Shown here: in pieces, positions 1 to 10,100 of the stretch
How the letters are laid out: every line of letters begins with the position of its first letter
Numbering within the stretch: position 1 is the stretch's first letter
Source: an uncultured Methanobrevibacter sp.
GTDB lineage: Archaea; Methanobacteriota; Methanobacteria; Methanobacteriales; Methanobacteriaceae
NCBI GenBank assembly: GCA_900318035.1
Contig: ONJC01000021.1
Coordinates: forward strand, 1 to 51,260
Length of the DNA: 51,260 nucleotides
Direction of reading: 5' to 3'
Notes under the pieces: generated by a model
Told to the model about the DNA's origin: nothing
Seen by the model: only the letters and a program-made list of their open reading frames with translations
Databases searched by the model: none
Program-made: the position numbers and the translations under genes

Positions 1-1263
1 ACATAATTGAGCGTTTTTCATGGAGTACATACAACATACTCTGGAACAGTATGGTTTACCGATTTGTTCATCTCTGGAACCGACACAGTGGATGAATGCT
101 ACACGTTTAGGTTCGATACCGTCGGAAGGTTTGATTACGTGTCCACCGGTAGGACCTGATGCGTTAATCATTCTTTCAATTTCCATAGCAGTGATTACGT
201 TTGAGAAACGTCCGTATCCGTATTGGTAAATTCCGGATGGATCGAATGGGTCGTAACCGATTGCAGCAACAATAGTACCAACTTCTAATTCAATTGTTTC
301 AGGTTGTTGGTTGTGGTCGATAGCATCTGGTCCACATGCTTGTACACATAAGTTACATTCGATACAGTAGTCTTTATCGATAGTAGCACATAATGGTACA
401 GCTTGAGGGAATGGGATGAATGCTGCTTTTACCATACCTACACCTTCGTCGTAGTAGTTAGGTATTTCGATAGGACAAGCTTCTTGACAGGATCCACATC
501 CAGTACATAATGCTTCATCTACATATCTTGGTTTTTTCTCTACTTTTACGGTGAAGTTTCCGATGTATCCGTCAACTTCAGTTACTTCTGCGTAGGAAAT
601 TAATTCGATGTTTTCGTGTTTGAATGCGTCTACCATTTTAGGTGCTAAAATACACATTGAACAGTCGAGAGTTGGGAATGTTTTGTCTAATTGTCCCATT
701 CTTCCACCGATGGTTGGGTTTCTTTCTACCATGTAGGTTTTGAATCCCATGTCACCTAAATCTAATGCGGTTTGGATACCAGCTACTCCACCACCGATAA
801 CTAATGCTTTGTTATCTACTGCTACTTTGGTAGCTTCTAATGGTTCGAGTAATCTTGCTTTTGCAACAGCCATACGTGTTAAGTCTTTAGCTTTGTTGGT
901 AGCTTCTTCTGGTAAATCCATGTGTACCCAGGAGTCTTGTTCCCTTAAGTTAGCAAATTCAAATAAGAATTTGTTTAATCCAGCTTCTTCTACACATCTA
1001 CGGAAAGTAGGTTCGTGAAGACGAGGGGAACATGCTGCTACAACAATTCTGTTTAAGTTTTTCTCTTTGATGTCCTCTTGGATCATTGCTTGACCTGGGT
1101 CGGAACACATATATTTATAGTCGGTTGCGTATACAACATTTGGTAATGTCTTTGCATACTCTGCTACTTCAGGACAGTCGACTACTCCGCCAATGTTAAC
1201 ACCACAGTGACAGACGTAAACACCTATCCTTAATTCTTCGTTATTATTTATTTCTTCTGCCAT
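1..1263 (-). CDS. hdrA: CoB-CoM heterodisulfide reductase, iron-sulfur/FAD subunit A (5' part, runs off window)
   Basis: HdrA is the flavin subunit of cytoplasmic HdrABC, which bifurcates electrons from H2 between CoM-S-S-CoB and ferredoxin with the [NiFe] hydrogenase MvhADG. The first 421 codons are present and the 3' end is outside the window. An N-terminal Cys-rich segment (Cys18, Cys20, Cys53, Cys79) is followed by an FAD-binding GGGVAG (158-163) and [11 protein letters not shown] (180-190). Next come the HdrA motif [10 protein letters not shown] (201-210) and two [4Fe-4S] ferredoxin motifs, [11 protein letters not shown] (253-263) and [11 protein letters not shown] (300-310). The ATG has the ribosome binding site AGGTGA six bases upstream. 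Codon use is strongly biased (GGT, CCA, AAC, GAA), as expected of a highly expressed methanogenesis gene. No in-frame TGA that could encode selenocysteine lies in the visible part. Confidence 0.96.
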   Translation of the reverse strand, partial: MAEEINNNEELRIGVYVCHCGVNIGGVVDCPEVAEYAKTLPNVVYATDYKYMCSDPGQAMIQEDIKEKNLNRIVVAACSPRLHEPTFRRCVEEAGLNKFLFEFANLREQDSWVHMDLPEEATNKAKDLTRMAVAKARLLEPLEATKVAVDNKALVIGGGVAGIQTALDLGDMGFKTYMVERNPTIGGRMGQLDKTFPTLDCSMCILAPKMVDAFKHENIELISYAEVTEVDGYIGNFTVKVEKKPRYVDEALCTGCGSCQEACPIEIPNYYDEGVGMVKAAFIPFPQAVPLCATIDKDYCIECNLCVQACGPDAIDHNQQPETIELEVGTIVAAIGYDPFDPSGIYQYGYGRFSNVITAMEIERMINASGPTGGHVIKPSDGIEPKRVAFIHCVGSRDEQIGKPYCSRVCCMYSMKNAQLC

Positions 1264-1294
1264 ATTAATTCACCTTGTACAAGTCGTGAAAAAT

Positions 1295-1324
1295 ATCTAA
1301 TATATAATAAAAATTGCAATTTTT
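1295..1324 (-). promoter_or_regulatory. hdrA promoter: TATA box next to a 16-bp palindrome
   Basis: On the minus strand an AT-rich TATA-like element (TTATATATTAGAT, about 1296-1308) is centred roughly 39 bp before the hdrA ATG. This would put transcription start about 13 nt before the ATG and leave room for the AGGTGA site. Directly upstream of the TATA box, where the BRE lies, is a perfect palindrome AAAAATTGCAATTTTT at 1309-1324. The palindrome is visible. A regulatory role is inference, and AT-rich palindromes arise easily here. The rest of 1325-1565 holds only AT-rich DNA and the T-tract noted separately. Confidence 0.5.
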
Positions 1325-1463
1325 TAAAAAAAGTCTATAGAATTTTTACATAGTATTAGATATACATATGTAGTAAATACACATATTTAAAGCTTTCTTA
1401 TGAAATTGTAGAGTAAAGTTTATATATGATGAATTAAAATACTCTTTAAAATGGCGTTGATAA

Positions 1464-1483
1464 TAAAAAAAAGAATAAAAAAA
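1464..1483 (-). terminator. Oligo-T terminator after the AEC permease gene
   Basis: Read on the minus strand, an eight-base and then a seven-base T-run separated by a short spacer lie about 85 bp downstream of the permease stop. Archaeal RNA polymerase terminates at T-tracts without needing a hairpin, so this is a plausible terminator. No hairpin is visible. Confidence 0.4.
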
Positions 1484-1565
1484 GCTATTGATATTAAAAC
1501 AAGCCTAATTGTTAGATTTATGAAAAATAATAAATTTAGGTTGTGATAAATTTAGCAAATTTTAG

Positions 1566-2471
1566 CTATATCAGCATGATAATTGCCGGTAGTGTAATCA
1601 AAGAGATTACAGTGTTGATCAATATGCAGTCTGAAGTCTGTTCATAATCCAGTTTATATGTTATGGAAAGCAGCAATGACAACATTCCGGAAGGCATTGC
1701 AGCCTCAACAATTGACACCTGATACTGTAAGTCCACAAGCCCCAAATAATTCACAATCAGAAATGCTACAATCGGGAAAAACGCCAATTTCATGATGGAA
1801 GTGAAAACAATCATTGATTTGCTTCTGGCCAATGCTGAAAAGTCAATTGACAAACCTAATGTAACCATAATCAATGGAATTGCACCCTGGCCCAAATAGT
1901 TAACAGTATTGTCCAAAACAGACCCTATCGGAATGTTTAACCAGTTAAAGCATAACCCTAAAACTACAGCCCATACCGGAGGAAAGAGTGCAATCTTTTT
2001 AAAGGCAGTTTTGATTGTGCCTCCAAATTTTAAAATCAAAACAAATGATAATAGCAAAAATATGCATAATGTAGCCATATCACAGAAAATTGCCCTTAAA
2101 AAACCTGCCTGACCATAAATGCCCAATGTAACAGGATATCCCATGAAAGCAGTGTTTGCTATCATAACTGTAACGAGAACTGACCATAATTTCTTGTCAT
2201 CCAATTTAAGCTGTTTTAAAATAAAATAGGATATGATTCCGGTGGCAAAGGATGATGCCAAAATTATAAATGGTAAAATGCCCAATTTTGGAATTAAAGA
2301 TATGTCAGCGGTAAAAATGGCATGAAAAATCATGCAGGGCATTAAAATGTACATTACTATTTTATTAAAAGGATCAATGTCCTTTTCTGATAGAAAATCG
2401 ATTCGTTTAAGGAAATATCCCAAACCGATCATTATAATTATTGATAAAATTGTAGTTAGAATAGCATCCAT
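1566..2471 (-). CDS. AEC-family (auxin efflux carrier-type) permease
   Basis: A 301-residue, very hydrophobic protein with about ten predicted membrane segments, the usual size and layout of AEC permeases (Pfam Mem_trans). It starts with a membrane helix followed by a short loop (LKRIDFLSEKDID). The family signature near residue 45 (IMYILMPCMIFHAI-like) and the broken-helix segment around 195-210 (GQGAIPLIMVTLGLSI) match the family. In characterised bacterial and archaeal relatives the substrates are organic acids such as malate or malonate. The substrate here cannot be told. No ribosome binding site precedes the ATG, but a TATA-like TTAAATATTT lies about 25 bp upstream, which suggests a leaderless transcript. 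The gene stands alone between hdrA and the adhesin. Confidence 0.88.
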   Translation of the reverse strand: MDAILTTILSIIIMIGLGYFLKRIDFLSEKDIDPFNKIVMYILMPCMIFHAIFTADISLIPKLGILPFIILASSFATGIISYFILKQLKLDDKKLWSVLVTVMIANTAFMGYPVTLGIYGQAGFLRAIFCDMATLCIFLLLSFVLILKFGGTIKTAFKKIALFPPVWAVVLGLCFNWLNIPIGSVLDNTVNYLGQGAIPLIMVTLGLSIDFSALARSKSMIVFTSIMKLAFFPIVAFLIVNYLGLVDLQYQVSIVEAAMPSGMLSLLLSITYKLDYEQTSDCILINTVISLITLPAIIMLI

Positions 2472-2588
2472 AAAGTATTATTGAATTTTGAAATATTTAA
2501 TGATTATTGCAAAAATAATATGTCAGCCAAATCCGGTTTTAAATACTGACTAAAAAAAGAATGTCACACAGAACAAGAAATAGTAATC

Positions 2589-2625
2589 AAAAAAGAAAAA
2601 AAGTTAGTGAGATATTAATCCCACT
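2589..2625 (-). terminator. Hairpin plus T-tract at the end of the giant adhesin locus
   Basis: On the minus strand an 8-bp stem (AGTGGGAT / ATCTCACT, one G-U pair, loop TAAT; 2606-2625) includes the last bases of the adhesin stop codon. It is followed by the T-rich run TTTTTTTCTTTTTT (about 2590-2603). The form is that of an intrinsic terminator. Confidence 0.6.
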
Positions 2626-3628
2626 ATTTAATTGTTAATTTTACAGATTTTGTTGCAGATTCATATGTTTTGTCACCTTTATAACTGATTTTAGCAGTGT
2701 ATTTACCTGTTTTCTTCAAATTGGTAATTTTAAAGGTGAACTGACCTTTAGAGTTGGTTTTTCCAGTGTATGTTTTACCATTCACCTTGAGTGTTATATA
2801 TTTAGGGCTTAAATGCATCTTACCGTCCAAACTTTTGATTGTGGACAAGGCAACAGTGTATTTTTTGATTTTGGTAGTGGCTTTGTATGATTTAGCAGAA
2901 GCCTTGATTGTAACTGGTTTTTTATCCAAATCAACACAAACACATGCAAATGCATTGGTGTAGTTGTCATCACCTGCAAAGTTGAAAGCCATTGTGTATC
3001 TGCCCGCCCTTATCATATTAAGCTTGTAAGGTCTGAAACTACCGTTTTCATAGGTTGTCCTATTATAGATTTTGTTGTTAACCGCAAATTCCATATATAC
3101 ATTGGATACAGGATTTCCATTAGCATCAAGCAAAGTAGTTGCATAATAAATTCCCTGTTCGTCTGCAGGACCGTCTACGGCATAACCGTAAATAGTTATT
3201 GCACGGTCAGGAATATCAAAGTAGGTAGCAGTTTTAACAACAACAGGAACATCCGGAACATTGAAGGTCAATGTCAGGTTAGTAGGCAAGAATATTTCAC
3301 TTCCGGCATAGAAGATGTCCACCTCAGCACCGCTTACAGCCTTAACTGTAAATGAACCGTCAGCATCAGTAATGGTTGTACCTGCAGTTCCGTTTACCAT
3401 ATAGTTAATAGGAGCATTTGCGATGACATTGCCATATTCATCCTTAAGGACTACATAAATGGTTAAATCATCCCCAATAGTTATGTCACTGAATTCAGAT
3501 GCAACTGAAATGATTACAGGTTTTATTTCAACAACAAATGAATCAAATGTATTGTTTGAATTGAATATATCATCGCCCATGTAAGTTGCAACAACAGTAT
3601 AATCACCAACTTCAAGCACATCGTCCAT
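2624..3628 (-). CDS. Adhesin-like protein, C-terminal fragment (third frame of the split locus)
   Basis: This is the C-terminal part of the giant adhesin. The first ATG is at 3628, but the frame is open upstream to about 3767 and the homologous protein sequence runs on there (VTFTVTVDSDATG and following), so 3628 is not a real start. The 334 residues carry Ig-like/beta-sandwich repeats with the recurring YTVVATYMGDD motif. The end is a Lys- and Thr-rich Ig-like domain (TLKVNGKTYTGKTNSKGQF, then GKYTAKISYKGD), like the C-terminal domains of the second adhesin in this window. There is no signal peptide and no ribosome binding site. It is best read as the tail of the gene starting at 15309, cut off by a frameshift near 3740. 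Confidence 0.75.
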   Translation of the reverse strand: MDDVLEVGDYTVVATYMGDDIFNSNNTFDSFVVEIKPVIISVASEFSDITIGDDLTIYVVLKDEYGNVIANAPINYMVNGTAGTTITDADGSFTVKAVSGAEVDIFYAGSEIFLPTNLTLTFNVPDVPVVVKTATYFDIPDRAITIYGYAVDGPADEQGIYYATTLLDANGNPVSNVYMEFAVNNKIYNRTTYENGSFRPYKLNMIRAGRYTMAFNFAGDDNYTNAFACVCVDLDKKPVTIKASAKSYKATTKIKKYTVALSTIKSLDGKMHLSPKYITLKVNGKTYTGKTNSKGQFTFKITNLKKTGKYTAKISYKGDKTYESATKSVKLTIK

Positions 3629-3649
3629 TACTGCTATTCCGTTTAAAAC

Positions 3650-4195
3650 ATCAGCATAAACAGTGTATTCTTTAGCACCAGTAACTTCAAACTTGACAAT
3701 ACCGGTAGCATCAGAATCAACAGTAACAGTGAATGTTACATAATTTAGGAGTGTTTTCCTTAATAGGATCTACAACTGTGAATATGATTTTTGTCATGTT
3801 CTCATTGAAATTGTCATCACCAAGATAAGTCACATCCACATTGTAACTGTTTGCAGGTAAATCGACTGTAAGAGAACCTACACCATCTGTTAATTCAATA
3901 TTGAACTCAGTGTCAGTGAATTTCATGTTAACAAAACCGGTAGCATTCTCATTGACATTAACAGTAACAGTAACCTTATAACCGTCCACATCAACATTAG
4001 CACTAATCGGAGTATCCTTTTTAACATGACCTTTAACAGTGAAACTCTCAGAAGTTACATTACTGTTGAATCTGCCATCGCCCATGTATGTTGCAACAAC
4101 AGTATAATCAACATCAGCATAAACAGTGTATTCTTCAGCACCAGTAACTTCAAACTTGACAATACCAGTTGCATCAGAATCAACAGTAACAGTTA
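3650..4195 (-). repeat. Pair of 80-bp near-identical repeats flanking the C-terminal frameshift
   Basis: About 3650-3729 and 4113-4192 are almost identical and both encode VDSDATGIVKFEVTGA(K/E)EYTVYADV. The copy near 4110 lacks 14 codons after YADV that are present at the other copy (LNGIAVMDDVLEVG). The frameshift that ends the central frame falls just past the other end of the lower copy, at about 3730-3750. Confidence 0.75.
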
Positions 4196-7100
4196 CTGTC
4201 ACCCTGTTTTCTGTTACATTTACATCAGCACTGATTGGAGTATCAATTAATGCAATATCAAATGTTGTGGAATAATCTGCAGAATAATTGCTATCTACAA
4301 CACTAACATTAACAACATGACTGCCAACAGTCAAATTAGAAACTGTAACGTTTCCAATACCGCCAACAACATTTACGCTATAAACAGCACCATCAACATC
4401 AACCAAATACTCACCATCAAGATCAGACTCAATAATTACAACAGTATCTTCTTCATAGGTTGTATTTACAACAGATACAGCAAGAGAAACCTGTTTAGGT
4501 GTTACGTTAAATTCAACTTGATTAAATGCTGAATAATTGCCATCAACAATAGCAATTTGTACAAGATAATTGCCAGCAGCCAAACCAGAAATAACCTGAC
4601 TTGCTTTACCATCAATTACCTCAACAGGATATTCAATGCCATTTACAGATAAAGTATACATTCCATCAATTTCAGCAGTAACATTGACAACTACACTTTC
4701 ACCATAAGTAACATCTCCAACAGCAACTTCAACATTGGTCATTTTACTAATAATATCAAATGCAGTTTCATTAAATGCTGTATAGTTGTCATTACGTTTA
4801 ACGGTTGCTGCAATTTGATTTCCAACAGTTAAATTAGGGACAAGTATAACTACATTTCCACCACTTACGGATGCAGTATAGTTTTCATCTCTAATAGTTA
4901 CTATGTAATCACCATCAACATCAGCCTGCACAACAACAACCGCATCATCACCAAAAGTAATATTTCTAATTGAAATGTTTACAGACACCTGTTTAGGAAC
5001 TACATTGAATGCAGTAGTGTTAACAGCACTATAATTTCCATCCACAATAGACACAGAAGCTAAAATACCTTCATTAACAAACAGACCAGAAACTGAAGTG
5101 TTTCCTTTTCCGCCAACAACATTTACAGTATAATTCTGATTATTTACCTCTACCACATATTCACCGTCAACTTCACCATAAACGAAAACAATAGCATCCT
5201 CACCATATACTATATCTTCAACAGAAACAGTAACATTGGTCATTTTACTATCAATATCAAATGCAGTTTCATTAAATGCTGTATAGTTGTCATTACGTTT
5301 AACGGTTGCTGCAATTTGATTTCCAACAGTTAAATTAGGGACAGATATAACTCCATTTCCACCACTAACGGTTACATTATGGTTTTCATCTCTAATAGTT
5401 ACTATGTAATTACCGTCAACATCAGCCTGCACAACAACAACCGCATCATCACCAAAAGTAATATTTTCAATTGAAATGTTTACAGACACCTGTTTAGGAA
5501 CTACATTGAATGCAGTAGTGTTAACAGCACTATAATTTCCATCCACAATAGACACAGAAGCTGAAATACCTTCATTAACAAATAAACCAGAAACTGAAGT
5601 GTTTCCTTTTCCACCAACAACATTTACAGTATAATTCTGATTATTTACCTCTACAACATATTCACCGTCAACTTCACCATAAACGAAAACAATAGCATCC
5701 TCACCATATACTATATCTTCAACAGAAACAGTAACGGAAACTGGTTTAGGAACTACACCGAATACAGTCTCATTGAATGCAGAATAATTTCCGTCAATAA
5801 TAGTAGCATTAACAGTATGATTTCCAACATTTAAATTAGAAACAGGAACATTTCCAGTACCATTTATAACATTGACCACAAACTGATTATTGCCTACATA
5901 AACACGATACTCACCATCAACATCAGCCTCAACAATAACAATAGCATTTTCACCAAAAGTTATATTAGCTACAGTAATGTTTAAGTCTACACCTTTAGTA
6001 TTGACAACTATTGTACTGGATGTGACTTTGGAGTCTTCAGTGTAGTAGGAATCAGCTTCAAATGTACCTGTGACATTATATTTTCCAGCATTCAGATTAG
6101 GAACAACAAGTTCTTCCATACAGGATTGTTTGATAGTGTAAACCTCTTCATTATTCTCATCATATATTATGTATGTAATGTTTCCATATGCGTTGACTGG
6201 AATTTCTACGCTAATGGTTGCATTTTCACCATAAGTAATTGTATCGTTTGATAAATTGAATACACCGATAACCTTGTTAAGAATTAAATTGGCATATCCG
6301 TATGCTTCATTATAGTCATCAGTTTCAATTTTATAAACTTTGATTTCATATTTACCAGGTTTGAAGTTTTTACTTGGGACTGAAAATGTTCCGCTGCCGT
6401 CAATATATAATGAAACTGATTCATCGTATATGTCATCTAAAAATACGGTATAATAATCAGCAACATCAACATCTGCATTAATTTTAATATCTTCACCATA
6501 GTTAGCTTCAGCATCACTTACAGTAATGTTTGGAGTTATTTTGTAAACTTCCACATTAACCGGTATAGCAACTGGATAGTAGTTTTTATTTCCACTATAT
6601 GCTGCTGCAACTAAATAATTACCATGGGTCAATAAGAGATTTTCCAGTTGAGCCTTATCATACCACTTTCCATTCAATTGATAGAGAATTTTATCAGTAG
6701 CATTATTGATAAGTGTCGCATTAACTTCTAATTTTTCACCCTGAGTAATATTTGATATTGTAACTTTTAATCCAGGATCAATACGATTAACAGCGAATGT
6801 TTTGGTTATTTTATCAAATACGAAAGTGTTTGAATTATTGTCTTCTGGATTTAATACAACCTCATATTCTCCACCTGTAAGATTGCTTAAAGTGTAGGTG
6901 AATTTATTGTTAGTTACTTTGACTGGATAGACTTTGTTGTTAATGTTTAAATTGACAGTGAAAGGAATGTTTATACCGATATCAATAGTACCTTCAATTG
7001 TTTCATTTTGTTTATAGTCAATACCATTAACACTATAATCAACGTTTATAGCGTCAAATACTGAATTGGTAATGTTCAAATCAGCTATAACCCTATAAAT

Positions 7101-10100
7101 GTTTCTGTAATTGTCTGCCTTATTGTCTGCAAACACACAGCCGTCAACAGTTGTATCTGTCATTGATTTAATGTATATTGCACCGTCGGCTTTAATTGTG
7201 TTGGCTGAAAATGTGGATTCAGAAATTAAGAGAATATCGTCGTCTTCAATGAAAACAACATTTTTAACTGTGTTGTCTGTGAATGTACATTCTGAAATAA
7301 TACTCTGATTATTTTCATCTGAACAGATTATATAACCATACGGCATAATATTGCCTATAAATGTTGAATTTTCAATATTTAGGTTGGTATTATTCCATGC
7401 AAAAATAACTTGTTCACCTTGAGTATTAGTATTATTGTAAAAATCAGAACTAATGAGAACATCATTACAATGTCTAACATGAATGATGGAGCCTGATTCT
7501 AAAGTGTTTTCACTGAATTCAGTTGATATAACATTTACTGAATTCGCATAAACTATATCAATGATACGGGAGATACCACTGAGGGCATTGTTTTCAAATA
7601 TTGATTCATTAATGGTAATATTTGATTGTTTTGATTTACTAAATATAAGTGATTGGCCACTTAAAATATTGTCATAAAATTCTGAGCCAACAATGTTTAA
7701 ATTATTTTCATTATATATACTACCATAATCCTGTGAATCTTCTGAAATAAAAGTATTATTGACAAAGGTGCATCCGTCAAGAGTCAAATTGCCAGAATTC
7801 TGAATGATTATGCCAGTATATCCAGTAAATATAATGCCTTCCAGGGTGACATCACACATAGAACCAGCATACAAAACTTGTCCACTTATTGAATTTGCAT
7901 CAAAAACAACTTCTCCGAGTGCAGTTATAGTTAAGTTTTTTAAAATATTCACACCGAGATTGTCAAAACCAGTGTAATTTCCTTCCATTACATAAATGAT
8001 GTCTTCAGCTTTAGAATTACTGATAGCTTCATTTAATGTGTCGAATTTTCCGCCGCTACTGTTGACAATGAAATTGCCTAAATATTCACTGACAGTGAAT
8101 GTAGTTGTATTTACTGCATCGTTATAGTTTTCATCACCTTCACGGAAAACCATTACACTGTAGTTTCCTTCTCCAACACTAACCAAATCTATTTCGGCTT
8201 GAGTACCAGCAATAGTGAAATTTGAAAGCTTATTATTGAACAGAAGCTGGAATGTTCCGTTTTTACTTGCGCTGATTTTTAAAACCGGTGCGCCTGTTTC
8301 TGAATTTTTAAGGATAATATCCTCTACAGTCAGATTGATGTAGACATTCGCCTTATTTACGATAAGCCTGTCTCTTATTGATTCACCATAATAAACGTTG
8401 CCGTTTGTGTCATAAATGATTTCATTTAATATAACGTCATAAGCACCTTTTGGTAAAACACTGGTATTATATTCAAATATTCCATCTGTAACATTAACTC
8501 TAGCATCTTGATAGTTAACAAATCCAGGTAATATTAATTGAATGTCCTTGTTGAATTGAGGATCAAGTGTACCTGTAATTGTTGTAGGAATGCCGTATTC
8601 ACCATCCGGTACGTATAATATCACATCATAGAAATCGAATGTGTTTCCACTAAATGATTGAATATCTCCTGCATTGTAAATGTTTGCATACTCGTAAGCG
8701 TAGTTAATTCCAAAGAAGGAATCTGTAAGTTTCAATGTTTTGTTGTTGTAGATTGCCCCACCATTGCCTGTTGCGGTATTTGCAACTAATGTGGAATTAT
8801 TCACAACCATTGTATTATTATTGTAAATGGCAGCACCATCTTTTGCACTGAAACTTCCACTAAATGATGAATTGTCTATGTTTGCTTCACCGTTATTGAA
8901 AATTGCACCACCATATCCGTTTGCAGTGTTATCTTCAAAATCAGAATTTAAGACTTCTAATGTTCCTTCATTATAAACAACTCCACCGTCTTTACCTTCG
9001 TTTTCATTGAAAACAGTGCCATTAATAGATAATTTCTTTTTGTTATATATTACACCACCATTTCCGTTATTGATGTTTTCTGTGAAATTGGAAGCAACAA
9101 TTTCTGCATTTCCATTGTTGTACACAACAGAATTTGTATTTATGACATTGCTTGAGAATTCAACTCCATTGATGAATAATTCTCCATCATTTAAAACAAT
9201 AGCATTATTAATGGAATTTAGTGAAAATACGCCTTCTGTTATATTTAAGGAACCGTAATTGTATATGATTGATTCTGTTTCAAAACCGGTGAAAGTACAG
9301 TTTTTAAGTGTTAAACTGCCGTAATTTTCAATTGATGCATGATCTTTTATGCCTCCATCAACAAACTCAATGTTTTCAATTACAACATTATATCCTTCAG
9401 GTACTGTAAAGAACCAGTTTGTGCTGTTCCCATCGAAAACAACCATACGGTCTCTGAAATTGGTAAGTGTGAAAGATTTGTTGAACACAATTTCCATATT
9501 CTCATCAATATGATAATTTAAATTTGCATAAATAATACCATTTTCCTCAACAGCATTAATAGCATCTGTTAAGTTTTCATATACCTCATCTTCGGATATG
9601 ATGAAGTTTGGAACTTTCATTTCAAATGAAGCATCTTTAAAGATATATGTATTTAAGTCATGGTCATTCATTACACCTATGGTGTAGTTTCCGCCCATTA
9701 CATCCTCGAAAGTGACATTAAATGTTTGGGAACCGTAATTGTAAATTGAGTATAATGGTATATGATCAAAGTACAATAAAACGATTGAATCGAAGACATC
9801 AGTAGATGTGCCGACAACAGTAACTGTCTGGTTGATGTTATCCTTTGACCAAGTTACTGTATCCTTAGCGTTAAATATACAAGCTTTCTTGACTATTTCT
9901 TCAACGGCATCGCCTGCAAAGTAATTCATAGTTCTTTCATCGCCTTCACCTTGGTAGTTGTCTAAAAATGTACATCCGACAAATGATGCGGATACGAACT
10001 GTTCAAGACCTTCTGAAATGTAGATTGCTCCACCTTCAGATCTTGCAGTATTGTTTATAAATGTACAGTTAAATGCAATGACATCTGCATCCTGATCTGA

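Noticed and set aside
1..1263. Selenocysteine in HdrA
   Set aside because: Some methanogens use selenocysteine in HdrA, but no in-frame TGA occurs in the visible part and the Cys motifs are encoded by TGT.
3717..3770. Programmed frameshift joining the second and third adhesin frames
   Set aside because: No slippery heptamer or long homopolymer is seen at the crossing, and residues of the repeat are missing there. A deletion explains it better.
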